Position numbers and translations under genes: made by a program. From NCBI GenBank assembly GCA_024697785.1, contig JAILEU010000185.1:1-35280 (forward strand): 35,280 bases of DNA, written 5' to 3'. The notes beneath the pieces were generated by a model that saw only the letters and a list, made by a program, of their open reading frames with translations, did not search any database and was not told the DNA's origin. The stretch's first letter is position 1, and each line of letters starts with the position of its first letter. This document shows, piece by piece, positions 8,831-18,013 of this stretch. Source of the DNA: Bacteroidaceae bacterium (lineage in GTDB: Bacteria > Bacteroidota > Bacteroidia > Bacteroidales > Bacteroidaceae).

Positions 8831-8868
8831 TTTTTTCCGTGGTTGCAAGCAGTACAAATCTCTCCACA
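8816..8868 (-). promoter_or_regulatory. SAM-II-like riboswitch aptamer in the metK leader
   Basis: Reading the minus strand: stem GTGG, loop with GAGATTTG and TGCTTGCAA, closing stem CCAC (then GG), an A-rich linker, and ATGCTAAAACG. As I remember the SAM-II family, this follows its order: P1 stem, AUUUG and GCUUGCA in the loop, closing stem, A-rich linker, GCUAAA tail. It begins about 9 nt after the predicted transcription start and lies before the SAM synthetase gene, the expected target. Weak point: I find only about two clear base pairs for the P2 pseudoknot between loop and tail. Confidence 0.6.
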
Positions 8869-8882
8869 TTTCTTTCGTGGCG

Positions 8883-8914
8883 CAAAGATAGCATGTGCCG
8901 GAAGAAAAAACAAA
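8883..8914 (-). promoter_or_regulatory. metK promoter
   Basis: Minus-strand TATCTTTG at 8883-8890 and TTTG at 8911-8914 with a 20-bp spacer, close to the Bacteroidetes consensus. Transcription would start near 8876, leaving a leader of about 146 nt before metK. Confidence 0.7.
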
Positions 8915-8944
8915 CAAAAACAACCGATTTATGTTTTTTTTGCT

Positions 8945-8952
8945 TATTTTTG
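8945..8952 (+). promoter_or_regulatory. Probable -7 box of the transglutaminase-like gene
   Basis: TATTTTTG fits TAnnTTTG and lies 29 bp before the chosen start. No good TTTG -33 box is seen 20 bp upstream, so the call is moderate. Confidence 0.4.
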
Positions 8953-8981
8953 TCACGCTAAACATGACAAAGCTCGTTTGT

Positions 8982-10481
8982 ATGAAAAAAACCGCCACGA
9001 CTTGTTTCTTTTTAGACGTTGTTGTTTGTCTGCTCTTCCTGTGCCTGGGATTGTCCCTGCGCGCATGGGGCACGCCGGCTGTCCGGCACATCGGGGATGA
9101 CGGCACCACCTTCACCACCGACTATTACAAACCGCCCTTCGCTCCCGACGAGAACCTCCGCCTCGCCCGCAGTCGCATCAACTATAAGCCTGTAGCCAAG
9201 AGTCTGACGGAGGGGTGCCAGAGCGACTACGAGAAGATCCGCGCCATCTATCAATGGATGTGCGCCACCATCGACTACGACACCTCCTATCGCATCCACT
9301 CGGCCGACAGCTGCTTCCGCTTCAGGAAAGGCGTCTGTCAGGCTTACTGCGAACTGTTCTACCGTATAGCCACCGCCGCAGGCGTAAGGGTGGAGATCGT
9401 CGAGGGCAAGGCAAAAGGATATAACAACGTGGAACTCGACACCGGTCACGGCTGGATTTTTGCCTATACGCGGAAAGACCACGGCATACTGCTCGACCCT
9501 GCATGGGGGGCGGGAGGCGTCAACGGCTCAACGTTCATCCGCAGGGATAACCCTTGGATATGGTTCAACGTCGCACCCGAGAGGCTCATCATGAGCCATT
9601 ATCCTGACGATATATCCTATCAGCTGCTGGATAAGCCGGTGACGTTTGAGGAATTCATCCGCATGCCCTATCCCAACGAACTCTGGTTCGCCTACGGCCT
9701 CGATGCCCACGAACTGCTCGGACAAGCCAGGGACAACCGCCTTGCTATGCCTCTCTTTTTTAATGGGGGTGAGGGACGTTTCCACATCATAGACATTCCC
9801 TTGAGCCCAACGCTGAGGATAGGCCAGTTCTACACTTTCTCAATCAAGATGACCACGAAAGGCGATTTCGCCCTCATGAACAAAGATGATATATGCCCCT
9901 TAAGGGAGTGGACGGACAAGGGCAATGGCGTCTATTCCATTCAATTCATGCCCAAGAGCCCTGAAGCGCTCAGCCTCAACCTTAAGGATGGGCCGGGAAA
10001 CGCTTGGAGCACCATCGTGAAATACAACATCGAGCCGCCAACAGCAGACGACTGGCAGAACGTTGAGAAGCATTATCCGCTCAGTATACCCGAAGCCAAG
10101 TCCGTCCGCAACCTCGACGCCAAGGGCTGGGAGCTGTTCGGCGTGGACGGACAGACTCTCCTCAGGTGGATAAGGGAAACGAATACAAAGGAACTCCCCG
10201 TCACCCACACCGAACGGGGACAACGGATACGCATCGTCTCCGTGCCCTTGACGAAACAGCTTAAAGTGGGGACGCCGTATGAGTTCCGTTTCTTTCCCGA
10301 ATCACGAGGCAAATGGACACTCATCAACAACTCCAGTTGGTTTGACGACTGGACGGTTGACGACGACGGACTTTACTCTATCACCTTCACGCCTACGAGT
10401 GAGGGAAGCCTGTCGCTCTTCCTCAAGGCCGAAGGCAGCGACTCATTTCTACAATGTCTCGAGTATAGCGTTGCCGAATAG
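8982..10481 (+). CDS. Secreted transglutaminase-like protein
   Basis: 499 aa from the ATG at 8982 (MKKTATTC); another ATG at 8964 would add six residues. Residues 1-30 look like a signal peptide (basic start, hydrophobic core, cut near SLRAWG). Residues about 75-180 are a transglutaminase-like core with the Cys-His-Asp triad visible: GVCQAYC (Cys near 118), GHGW (His near 155) and LDPAWG (Asp near 172). The C-terminal half has two related beta-rich modules, one from about 265 and one from about 420, each with a pattern like VPLTKQLKVGTPYEF, WT or EW, DDGLYSITFTP and SLSLxLK. Related exported proteins act as cysteine proteases or peptide-crosslinking enzymes; the substrate is unknown. The modules may bind a cell-surface partner. 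The next gene lies beyond the candidate origin, so it is probably monocistronic. Confidence 0.85.
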   Translation: MKKTATTCFFLDVVVCLLFLCLGLSLRAWGTPAVRHIGDDGTTFTTDYYKPPFAPDENLRLARSRINYKPVAKSLTEGCQSDYEKIRAIYQWMCATIDYDTSYRIHSADSCFRFRKGVCQAYCELFYRIATAAGVRVEIVEGKAKGYNNVELDTGHGWIFAYTRKDHGILLDPAWGAGGVNGSTFIRRDNPWIWFNVAPERLIMSHYPDDISYQLLDKPVTFEEFIRMPYPNELWFAYGLDAHELLGQARDNRLAMPLFFNGGEGRFHIIDIPLSPTLRIGQFYTFSIKMTTKGDFALMNKDDICPLREWTDKGNGVYSIQFMPKSPEALSLNLKDGPGNAWSTIVKYNIEPPTADDWQNVEKHYPLSIPEAKSVRNLDAKGWELFGVDGQTLLRWIRETNTKELPVTHTERGQRIRIVSVPLTKQLKVGTPYEFRFFPESRGKWTLINNSSWFDDWTVDDDGLYSITFTPTSEGSLSLFLKAEGSDSFLQCLEYSVAE

Positions 10482-10496
10482 AAAAGGGCATCACTT

Positions 10497-10622
10497 TTAT
10501 TCCAGTGGACTGTGAGATTATTCCAATGGGCTGGAGAATTATTCCAATGGGCTGGGGAATTATTCCAATGGGCTGGGGAATTATTCCAATGGACTGGAGA
10601 ATTATTCCAATGGACTGGAGAA
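10497..10622. repeat. Six tandem 21-bp repeats
   Basis: Units start at 10497, 10518, 10539, 10560, 10581 and 10602, with the form TTATTCCAATGGRCTGGRGA. The first unit is the most divergent. Each begins with TTATTCCAA, which matches the DnaA box TTATNCACA at 7 of 9 positions, and contains the palindrome CCAATGG. The 21-bp period is two helical turns, so all copies face the same side of the DNA. Read on the minus strand the repeat would encode SPAHWNN heptads, which I do not take as a gene. Confidence 0.85.
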
Positions 10623-10626
10623 ATTT

Positions 10627-11070
10627 TGTGGAAAACGTGTTGAAAAGTTTGGGTAAAAAAAATGAAAAATAAATTTGGAAATACCGAAAAGAGGGGGCAT
10701 ATACGGCGGAATGAGAATGAAAACTTTTTTATTGTTTTTTTCTCCCCTATGTTTGCAGGGAGTTTTGCAGACAAAAAGGGCTTTTTTTAGAGCGTAGCTC
10801 TTTTAACAGACATAAGCCGAGGTGTTATTCACACAGAGCGAGGTGGAGAAGTAGAAAGAACTCATATAATGACGGTTTTACGTTTCGACCTAATGTGGAT
10901 TATAGCCTTCAAAATGTGGAAAACGTGTGAATAATAATGGAGAAAGTGTGGATACGAAACAGCAAAATTTTTCTATCATTTTTTTTCAACACTTTCCACA
11001 GACTATCATCATCATCATGAAGTTTTCTTTTTAAAAAATTAAAAAGGATGTATATTATATCGTGTGAAAA
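10627..11070. other. Candidate replication origin (DnaA-box cluster plus AT-rich stretch)
   Basis: The region has perfect TTATTCACA boxes at 10825-10833 (plus) and 10926-10934 (minus). One-mismatch relatives of TGTGGATAA are at 10627-10635, 10894-10902, 10915-10923 and 10947-10955, and a two-mismatch box is at 10992-11000. These are followed by ATC repeats (about 11006-11018) and an AT-rich run, 11022-11065, that could serve as unwinding element. It is non-coding and next to the 21-bp repeats. A parS-like site lies about 24 kb away. dnaA itself is not in the window, which is not unusual for Bacteroidetes. No function is proven. Confidence 0.5.
10789..10804 (+). terminator. Short hairpin with T tail, possible terminator
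   Basis: AGAGC-GTA-GCTCT followed by TTT, flanked upstream by a T run. The five-pair stem is weak, and it is 308 bp after the transglutaminase-like gene, so it may instead belong to the candidate origin region. Confidence 0.25.
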
Positions 11071-11127
11071 CAGGGATAATCGATAAGCGGGCTATCGACT
11101 ATGAACTACGATCTATAAAAGGATTCG

Positions 11128-13476
11128 TCAGTTGATGATGGTGATTTTGGTGGCGATGCCTTCGCGGCCCTGGGCATCGGTGGCGAGGACGAAATAGACG
11201 CCTGTGGCGACGCGACGGCCTGTGGGGTCTTGTCCGTTCCAGGTGTAGCTGCCTCCGAGGCTGGTGCCTGCGTTCACGAGGTGTCCGTCGGTAGCGACGA
11301 TGCGCACCTGCGTGTCGGCTTTAAGGCCGACGATGGTGATGGGGCCCTCGTAGTCGGGGCTGACGGGATTTGGAAAGGCATAGACGGCAGACTTTTCATA
11401 GTGGTCGGCGCCTCGGGTGGCATCGGCACGGAACGAGACGAGGCCTGCGGCTGTGGCGATGAATACCTCGCCCGTGCTGCCCTTGATGGCGATGTCCTTG
11501 ATGTTGTCCGAGGGAAGGGGGCTGTCGGCAGCCGTGAAGTGATGGATGGTCTCCATGCCGTCGGCGCTGATGAGGTAGAGGCCGTTGTTCTGTGTGCCTA
11601 TCCACTTGCGGTTGGCGTCGTCGATGGCGATGCAGGTGGTATAGACGCCGTCGAGGAGGTAGTCGGCGTAGTTGGTGCCGTCGTTGCGCGGAATCTTCAG
11701 CTTGGTGAAGGTAAACGTGGGGCTGAAGTATTCGGTGGGGTTGGGAATGAGGTATGGGCCTTGGTTAGTGAGCACCCAGATGGTGCCGTCGTGATCCTCG
11801 GCGATGTCGTAGATGTAGTCGAGGGTGGTTGAAGTGCCGTCCTGGTCGATGAAGTGGGTAGAGATGATGCGTGTGCGGTCGTCGGAGGTGTCGAGGGGTG
11901 TGCCTCCGTCGTCGATGCAGAAGAGGCTTGTCTCGACGCGCATGACGACAATCCACGTCAGGCCGTGGGACGAGAAGAGGATGTCGGTCACGGTCTCCTG
12001 TTCGCGAAGGTCTTCGTAATAGAGCGGATGGATGGTGCCGTCGGGGGTGATGACCTTGACGGGTGACTGTGAATGGCAGTTAGTGAGCCAGAGATTGCCT
12101 GCGGCGTCGTACTTCAGGCGGCTGATGCGGGTGTAGTGCGGACGGTCCTCGAGGGTGGTCTCGAGCAGGCTGTTCGAACTGTTGATGTTGCTGACGTAAC
12201 GGCCGTTGCGGAACTCGTAGATGCCTTGTCCGAACGACGATACGAAATGATGGGTGGGGTCGGTAGGGTCCTCGGCGATGCAGGTGGCGTTACGGTAGCC
12301 GTATTTGATGCCCGTAGCCTCGGCGATGCCCTCTTCCTGGAAGTGGTGCCAGCCATCGTCGTCGAGCATGGCAACTGTGCCTGGATAGGCGGTGGTGCCG
12401 AAGTAGTCGAGACAGCCGCCTGCGACGAGCAGATGTTCGTCGGGGGTGAAGGTGATATAGTCGCAGTAGTTGCGTAAGGGGCTGTCGGGGATGAGTGAGG
12501 GTACGGCTAGAGTGAGCTGTCCGCCTTGTTCTTCGAATCCTTGCAGTCCGTCGGTTCCTGAAGCTGCCCACCAGCGGTCGGCGGCATAGGTGAGGCTGAC
12601 GATGCCTGCGGGGAGGGCGAAGGTCTGCGGGGCGCTGGTAAGGGACGAAAAGATGAGAACTGTGTTGTCGTCGCGCCAGGCGAAGAGACGCTTGTCGTTC
12701 ACGGTGAGGCGGGTGAAGGTGCCTTCGGCCAAGCGTGTGAGGGTGTTGTCGGCTTTAATGGTCCATATACCGCCCGAGGGACGGACGGCGACGTACTGCC
12801 CGTCGAAGCTGATGACCTGCGAGAAATAGACGTCGTTGAGCGTCTTCCACGCGGCGGGGTCGAGGAGGTTCTCGCTCGTGTTGCCTATGCGCACGCCATT
12901 GTAGGTAGTGGCAAGGATGGATCCTGAGGCAGCGGCACAGCTGACGACATCGTCGCCCATGCGGTAGGTGTTGGCAAACTCCTGTTTCTTCAAATTGAGT
13001 ACGACGAGCCCGAAGGTGGTGGTGAGGTAGGCGTAGCTGCCGCTGATAGTGACGTCACGGATGACGGGGTCGAAGGTTGACTTCTGGTAGTAGTCGGGCA
13101 GGTTGACGACGGTTTCGTCGGGGTAGAGCAGGTCTATGTTGGCGTTCTGATAGACGATGAGAAGCAGGTTCTCGGCGTCGCATAGGCGCATGTACTGTAT
13201 GCCTTGATCGCTGAGCTGCGTACACTTGTTGTAGATTTCAACGTAACTGTCGGCAGGATTGTAGGAATAGAGCGAGCCGTCGCTTACCACCCACACCTTT
13301 CCTCCGAGGGTGGCGCAGTCCGTAGCGTTGTGATAGGCAAAATGGGCCTGCCACTCCCCTACTGCCATCTGGGCTGAAAGGAACGAAAAATGAAGAAGAA
13401 ACAAGGCAGCAAGAGCAAACAAGCGTGTTTGTTTTGCTGAATGGCGTTGTTTGAAAACTAAGTTAATCTTCATCAT
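11128..13476 (-). CDS. porZ: PorZ-like beta-propeller protein of the type IX secretion system
   Basis: 782 aa (or 781 from the second Met). The N terminus is a signal peptide ending near FSFLSAQ, followed by AVGEWQAHFAYHNA, a sequence typical of PorZ. The body is beta-propeller-like, with many WIGTQNNGLYLI-type and TFGLVVLNL-type strands. The last about 80 residues (FPNPVSPDYEGPITIVGL, TDGHLV, WNGQDPTGRRVATGVYFV) form a C-terminal beta-sandwich like the type IX sorting domain. Porphyromonas gingivalis PorZ (776 aa) is surface exposed and works with the PorU sortase complex in attaching cargo to anionic LPS; that role is inferred by family. It is the last gene of a probable operon after leuS, the YitT gene and rdgB. 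Confidence 0.85.
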   Translation of the reverse strand: MMKINLVFKQRHSAKQTRLFALAALFLLHFSFLSAQMAVGEWQAHFAYHNATDCATLGGKVWVVSDGSLYSYNPADSYVEIYNKCTQLSDQGIQYMRLCDAENLLLIVYQNANIDLLYPDETVVNLPDYYQKSTFDPVIRDVTISGSYAYLTTTFGLVVLNLKKQEFANTYRMGDDVVSCAAASGSILATTYNGVRIGNTSENLLDPAAWKTLNDVYFSQVISFDGQYVAVRPSGGIWTIKADNTLTRLAEGTFTRLTVNDKRLFAWRDDNTVLIFSSLTSAPQTFALPAGIVSLTYAADRWWAASGTDGLQGFEEQGGQLTLAVPSLIPDSPLRNYCDYITFTPDEHLLVAGGCLDYFGTTAYPGTVAMLDDDGWHHFQEEGIAEATGIKYGYRNATCIAEDPTDPTHHFVSSFGQGIYEFRNGRYVSNINSSNSLLETTLEDRPHYTRISRLKYDAAGNLWLTNCHSQSPVKVITPDGTIHPLYYEDLREQETVTDILFSSHGLTWIVVMRVETSLFCIDDGGTPLDTSDDRTRIISTHFIDQDGTSTTLDYIYDIAEDHDGTIWVLTNQGPYLIPNPTEYFSPTFTFTKLKIPRNDGTNYADYLLDGVYTTCIAIDDANRKWIGTQNNGLYLISADGMETIHHFTAADSPLPSDNIKDIAIKGSTGEVFIATAAGLVSFRADATRGADHYEKSAVYAFPNPVSPDYEGPITIVGLKADTQVRIVATDGHLVNAGTSLGGSYTWNGQDPTGRRVATGVYFVLATDAQGREGIATKITIIN

Positions 13477-13504
13477 TTTTCATTATTCTAAATTGAGCCG
13501 TTCT

Positions 13505-14077
13505 TTACTGTTTCTTCAGAAACTCGACGAGCTTTTCAACGGCTCTGGCGCGGTGGCTTATTTCGTTCTTCTCGTCGCCCATCTCAGCAAAAGTTTCGTT
13601 GAAGCCGTCGGGCACGAAGATGGGGTCGTAGCCGAATCCTGCCGTTCCGCGAGGCTCTGCGAGGAGGGTACCCTTCACGATTCCTTCGAAGAAAAGGGTG
13701 TCGCTGCCTAATAATAACGCAATAACGGTACGAAATTGTGCGTGACGGTCGGTTTTTCCTTGCATTTTTAACAAAAGTTTGGCCATATTGGCCTTGGAAT
13801 CGTGGCCAGGACCTGCGTAGCGTGCTGAGTAGATGCCAGGTTCGCCACCCAGGGCATCGACTTCGAGCCCCGTGTCGTCGGCAAAACAGTCGAGTCCGAA
13901 GTGCTCTTTGACGTATTGGGCCTTCTGCAGGGCATTGCCTTGCAACGAGTCGGCCGTTTCGGGAATGTCAACGTCGCAGCCTATGTCTGAGAGCGAGAGC
14001 AGTTCGTAGTCGGCAGGGAGCATGGCCGACACCTCCTGCAGCTTGTGTGCGTTGTTGGTAGCAAAGACGAGTTTCAT
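13505..14077 (-). CDS. rdgB: Non-canonical purine NTP pyrophosphatase (RdgB/HAM1)
   Basis: 190 aa, normal for the family. It removes dITP, XTP and ITP by hydrolysis to the monophosphate. The start at 14077 gives [16 protein letters not shown], with the family T/S-x-N-x-x-K motif; a longer frame adds 25 non-conserved residues. [25 protein letters not shown] is the active-site block and [12 protein letters not shown] the C-terminal signature, followed by ISHRARA. It lies 31 bp after the YitT gene and 28 bp before porZ. Confidence 0.96.
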   Translation of the reverse strand: MKLVFATNNAHKLQEVSAMLPADYELLSLSDIGCDVDIPETADSLQGNALQKAQYVKEHFGLDCFADDTGLEVDALGGEPGIYSARYAGPGHDSKANMAKLLLKMQGKTDRHAQFRTVIALLLGSDTLFFEGIVKGTLLAEPRGTAGFGYDPIFVPDGFNETFAEMGDEKNEISHRARAVEKLVEFLKKQ

Positions 14078-14108
14078 AGCAAAGAGAAGAGAGAGTGTGT
14101 GACGATGG

Positions 14109-15020
14109 TTATCCTTTTGCGCGACCTTTGATTTTGTCGAATCCATTGCCATAGACGCCCTTCACGTAGGCCATCGAGACGAAGGCTTCGGGGTCAATCT
14201 GTTTGATGCCGTTGAGCAGGAAGGGCATCTCGCGCTTGCGGGCAAGGACGAAGAGGACGTCGTGCTCGTCCTTGCTGTACCAGCCTATGGCGTTGAGGAC
14301 GGTGACGCCGCGATGACCCTGATGGGTGATGAACTCGGCCAGCTCCTGGTGCTTGTTGTGTGAGATGATGAAGAGCTGGACGCTCTGGCGCGTGGTGTTG
14401 ATGTAATAGTCGAGCATGACGCTCATGATGAGCAGGGCGACGTAGCCGAAGAGGACGCGACGGATGTCGTGGAAAACGAGATAGTTGCACGAGATAATCA
14501 AGATGTCGCTGAGCATGATGAGGGTGCCGAACGAGATGTCGCGATACTTGTTGATGATGGCTGCGATGATGTCCGTGCCGCCCGTGCTGCCGCCGTTGAC
14601 GAAGCAGATGCCGAGGCCAAGTCCGCAGAGGCATGCGCCGAGGACACACGACATGAAGTTTTCGCCTTCGCCCAGTAGGTAGGGGTTGGCGAGACCGCCC
14701 ATCACGCTCTTGCCCACCTGCAATAGCAGGGTGAGCATGACGACGCCGAAGATGGTCTTCGTGCAGAACCTCCAGCCAAGAATCTTCAGAGCGAAGATGA
14801 GCAGGATGCTGTTGAGGACGAAATAGGTGAGCTGGATGGGGATGCCGCCGTCGGTAGCAAAGTCGAGCAGGGCGGCGATACCCGTCACACCTCCCAGCGT
14901 GACGCCATAAGGGAGCATGAAGGCCGTCCAGCCCACGGCATAGCAGACAAGACCGATGAGGATGACGGCATACTGCTGGACTTCATGCAGCAGATACTTG
15001 CGGGAAATGTTCGCTTTCAT
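14109..15020 (-). CDS. YitT family membrane protein (DUF161 plus DUF2179)
   Basis: 303 aa. About five or six hydrophobic segments occupy residues 18-210, with the conserved blocks [14 protein letters not shown] and [11 protein letters not shown]. The C-terminal about 80 residues are soluble, with [14 protein letters not shown] and a closing [16 protein letters not shown], as in DUF2179. The biochemical role of the family is not established. It sits 73 bp after leuS and is likely co-transcribed with it. Confidence 0.92.
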   Translation of the reverse strand: MKANISRKYLLHEVQQYAVILIGLVCYAVGWTAFMLPYGVTLGGVTGIAALLDFATDGGIPIQLTYFVLNSILLIFALKILGWRFCTKTIFGVVMLTLLLQVGKSVMGGLANPYLLGEGENFMSCVLGACLCGLGLGICFVNGGSTGGTDIIAAIINKYRDISFGTLIMLSDILIISCNYLVFHDIRRVLFGYVALLIMSVMLDYYINTTRQSVQLFIISHNKHQELAEFITHQGHRGVTVLNAIGWYSKDEHDVLFVLARKREMPFLLNGIKQIDPEAFVSMAYVKGVYGNGFDKIKGRAKG

Positions 15021-15093
15021 TTTGAAACTTCAGGTTTTAGGGGATAAGCTACCGATGTAATTTTAGAAACTTTGCTCTTTTCGTATTGTCAGT

Positions 15094-17913
15094 CTATCCG
15101 ACGACGATGTTAACGATTTTGCGGGGGACGATGATGACTTTGCGGATGGTCTTGCCGTCGAGCCATTTTCTGGACTGCTCGTTGGCGATGACGGTCTCCT
15201 CGATGGTCTTGTTGTCCATATCGACAGGGAGGTCGAGGGTGTAGCGCATCTTGCCGTTGAACGAGACGGAGTAGGTGACGTTACTCTCCTTGAGATATTC
15301 TTCGTCGTACCCCGGCCATTCAGCGTCGCAGACGCTACCCTTGAAGCCCAGCAGGCTGTGGAGTTCCTCGGCGATGTGGGGAGCGAAGGGGGTGATGGCG
15401 AGGACGACGTCGGACAGGATGGCACGCTTGTTGCACTTCAGCTGGGCCAGCTCGTTGACGCAAATCATGAAGGCGCTGATGGAGGTGTTGTACGAGAAGA
15501 CCTCGATATCCTGCGTAACCTTCTTGAGCAGTTTGTGGAGGCTCTTGAGTTCGTCCTTGGTGGGGGCGTCGTCGCTGACGCAGAAGTTGCCGTTAGCGTC
15601 GAAGAAGAGGTTCCAGAACTTCTTGAGGAAGCGGAAACAGCCGTCGATGCCGTTGGTGTCCCAGGGCTTGCTCTGCTCGACGGGGCCGAGGAACATCTCG
15701 TACATGCGGAGCGTGTCGGCGCCGTATCGTTCGACAATGAAATCGGGGTTGACGACGTTGTACATCGACTTGGACATCTTCTCGACAGCCCACCCGCAGA
15801 TGTATTTGCCGTCCTCGAGGATGAACTCGCAGTCGTTGTACTCGGGGCGCCAGGCGCGGAAGGCCTCGGTGTCGAGCACGTCGGCCGAGACGATGTTGAC
15901 ATCGACGTGGATGGGCGTGACGTCGTACTGCTTACGCAGGCCGTAGGAGACGAACGTGTTGGTGTCCTTGATGCGATAGACGAAGTTGCTGCGGCCCTGT
16001 ATCATGCCTTGGTTGACAAGTTTCTGGAAGGGCTCTTCGGTGACGCTCCAGCCGTAGTCGTGTAGGAACTTGTTCCAGAAGCGGCTGTAGATGAGGTGGC
16101 CTGTGGCGTGCTCGGTGCCGCCGACATAGAGGTCTACGTTACGCCAGTAGTTGTCGTTTTCGGTCGAGACGAGCGCCTTGTCGTTGTGCGGGTCCATGTA
16201 GCGGAGGTAGTAGGCCGACGAGCCCGCGAAACCTGGCATGGTGTTCAGTTCGATGGGGAAGACGGTCTTGTTGTCGATGAGGCTGTTAGCGACGACCTTA
16301 TTAGCGGTGGTGTCCCACGCCCAGACGTCGGCATGTCCGAGGGGCGGCTCGCCTGCCTCGGTGGGCTTGAAGTCCTTCACTTCGGGCAGCTCAAGCGGCA
16401 GGCACGACTCGGGAATCAGATAGGGCATCCCGCCCTTGTAATAGACGGGGAAAGGCTCGCCCCAATAGCGCTGGCGGCTGAAGATGGCGTCGCGCAGACG
16501 GTAGTTGACCTTGACCTTGCCGATGCCTTTCTCGGCGATATATTTCTTCATGGCGGCGATGCTCTCCTTGACGGTGAGGCCGTTGAGGCTGATGTCGTCG
16601 TTGGCTGAGTTCATCATGATGCCCTCCTTGGCGTCGAAGCTCTCCTCGCTGACGTCGGCACCCTCGATGAGGGGGATGATGGGGAGGTTGAAGTGGCGTG
16701 CGAAGGCATAGTCGCGGCTGTCGTGGGCAGGCACGGCCATGATGGCGCCCGTGCCGTAGCCAGCCAGCACATAGTCGCTAATCCAGACGGGGATGGCCTC
16801 GTGTGTGATGGGGTTGATGGCATACGAGCCTGAGAAGACGCCCGTCACCTTCTTGTCGGCGATGCGCTCGCGCTCGGTGCGCTTCTTGGTGGCTTCGAGA
16901 TAGGCTTCGACGGCCTCCTTCTGGGCGGGGGTGGTGAGCTGGGAAACGAGTTCGCTTTCAGGGGCAAGCACCATGAACGTGACGCCGAAGATGGTATCGG
17001 CACGGGTGGTGAAGATAGTGAACTCCACATCGCTGTCCTTGACCTTGAACACCATCTCGGCACCTTCTGAGCGACCTATCCAGTTGCGCTGGGTCTCTTT
17101 AAGTGAGTCGGTCCAGTCGATGGTTTCCAGTCCGTCAAGCAGGTGCTGGGCATAGGCGCTGACGCGCAGGCACCATTGCTTCATTTTTTTCTGTACAACG
17201 GGGAATCCGCCGCGCTCGCTCACGCCGTCCACGACCTCATCGTTGGCAAGGACCGTGCCGAGGGCGGGACACCAGTTGACCATCGTCTCGCCCAGATAGG
17301 CGATGCGGTAGTTCATCAGCACCTGCTGCTGACGGGCTTCGTCCCAGCTGTTCCATTCATCGGCGCTGAACGTGAGCGGTTCGCTCTGGGCGACGTCCAG
17401 GTTGGCGGTACCCTCCTTCTCGAAGTGGGCGATGAGCTTTTCGATGGGTGTGGCCTGCTGTGATTGGTTGCAATAGAAGCTGCCGAACATCTTCTGGAAG
17501 GCCCATTGTGTCCAATGGTAGTAGGCAGGGTCGCAGGTGCGCACCTCGCGGTCCCAGTCGAACGAGAAGCCTATTTTGTCGAGCTGCTCGCGATAGCGGG
17601 CAATGTTCTGGTTGGTGGTGATGGCGGGGTGCTGGCCCGTCTGAATGGCATACTGTTCGGCAGGCAGGCCGTAGGCGTCGTAGCCCATCGGGTTGAGGAC
17701 GTTGAAGCCTTGCAGCCGTTTGTAGCGGGCGTAGATGTCGCTGGCGATGTAACCGAGGGGATGGCCCACGTGAAGTCCCGCGCCACTTGGATAGGGGAAC
17801 ATGTTGAGGACGTAGTATTTTGGTTTTGAGCCGTCTTCACGGACTTTATAGGTGTTGTGCTCCACCCAATACTGTTGCCACTTGCGTTCGATTTCTCTGA
17901 AGTTGTATTCCAT
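15094..17913 (-). CDS. leuS: Leucyl-tRNA synthetase
   Basis: 939 aa, class I synthetase for tRNA-Leu. The HIGH motif is in [14 protein letters not shown] (about residues 42-55). The CP1 editing domain carries [12 protein letters not shown] and the KMSKS motif is [12 protein letters not shown]. The anticodon-binding domain follows, and the C-terminal end ([16 protein letters not shown]) is the usual small domain. The start [16 protein letters not shown] is canonical. It is the first gene of the probable leuS-yitT-rdgB-porZ operon. Confidence 0.98.
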   Translation of the reverse strand: MEYNFREIERKWQQYWVEHNTYKVREDGSKPKYYVLNMFPYPSGAGLHVGHPLGYIASDIYARYKRLQGFNVLNPMGYDAYGLPAEQYAIQTGQHPAITTNQNIARYREQLDKIGFSFDWDREVRTCDPAYYHWTQWAFQKMFGSFYCNQSQQATPIEKLIAHFEKEGTANLDVAQSEPLTFSADEWNSWDEARQQQVLMNYRIAYLGETMVNWCPALGTVLANDEVVDGVSERGGFPVVQKKMKQWCLRVSAYAQHLLDGLETIDWTDSLKETQRNWIGRSEGAEMVFKVKDSDVEFTIFTTRADTIFGVTFMVLAPESELVSQLTTPAQKEAVEAYLEATKKRTERERIADKKVTGVFSGSYAINPITHEAIPVWISDYVLAGYGTGAIMAVPAHDSRDYAFARHFNLPIIPLIEGADVSEESFDAKEGIMMNSANDDISLNGLTVKESIAAMKKYIAEKGIGKVKVNYRLRDAIFSRQRYWGEPFPVYYKGGMPYLIPESCLPLELPEVKDFKPTEAGEPPLGHADVWAWDTTANKVVANSLIDNKTVFPIELNTMPGFAGSSAYYLRYMDPHNDKALVSTENDNYWRNVDLYVGGTEHATGHLIYSRFWNKFLHDYGWSVTEEPFQKLVNQGMIQGRSNFVYRIKDTNTFVSYGLRKQYDVTPIHVDVNIVSADVLDTEAFRAWRPEYNDCEFILEDGKYICGWAVEKMSKSMYNVVNPDFIVERYGADTLRMYEMFLGPVEQSKPWDTNGIDGCFRFLKKFWNLFFDANGNFCVSDDAPTKDELKSLHKLLKKVTQDIEVFSYNTSISAFMICVNELAQLKCNKRAILSDVVLAITPFAPHIAEELHSLLGFKGSVCDAEWPGYDEEYLKESNVTYSVSFNGKMRYTLDLPVDMDNKTIEETVIANEQSRKWLDGKTIRKVIIVPRKIVNIVVG

Positions 17914-17953
17914 ATTGTTGACTGTTGATATTGTTCTTTTAAGAAATTGGCTG

Positions 17954-17961
17954 CAAAATTA
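17954..17961 (-). promoter_or_regulatory. Probable -7 box of leuS
   Basis: Minus-strand TAATTTTG fits TAnnTTTG and is about 40 bp before the leuS start. The -33 box is not obvious. Confidence 0.4.
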
Positions 17962-17982
17962 GTGATTTTCCGAAAAAAATCA

Positions 17983-17990
17983 TACCTTTG
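17983..17990 (+). promoter_or_regulatory. Probable -7 box of the CDF transporter-mutS pair
   Basis: TACCTTTG fits TAnnTTTG and is 23 bp before the ATG at 18014. The -33 region lacks a clear TTTG. Confidence 0.45.
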
Positions 17991-18013
17991 CCCTTCAAAA
18001 TATAGGAAAAAAG

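Noticed and set aside
8820-8867. SAM-I type riboswitch
   Set aside because: It lacks the four-way junction and the typical CTTATCAAGAG start; the SAM-II-like order fits better.
10373-10774. Minus-strand 133-codon frame with SPAHWNN heptads
   Set aside because: It is the 21-bp DNA repeat read in one frame, overlaps the end of the transglutaminase-like gene, and lacks a plausible start or domain.
11006-11018. ATC trinucleotide run as a DnaA-trio element
   Set aside because: The phase and strand do not give the TAG-type trio known from other origins, so I only mention it as a feature of the region.
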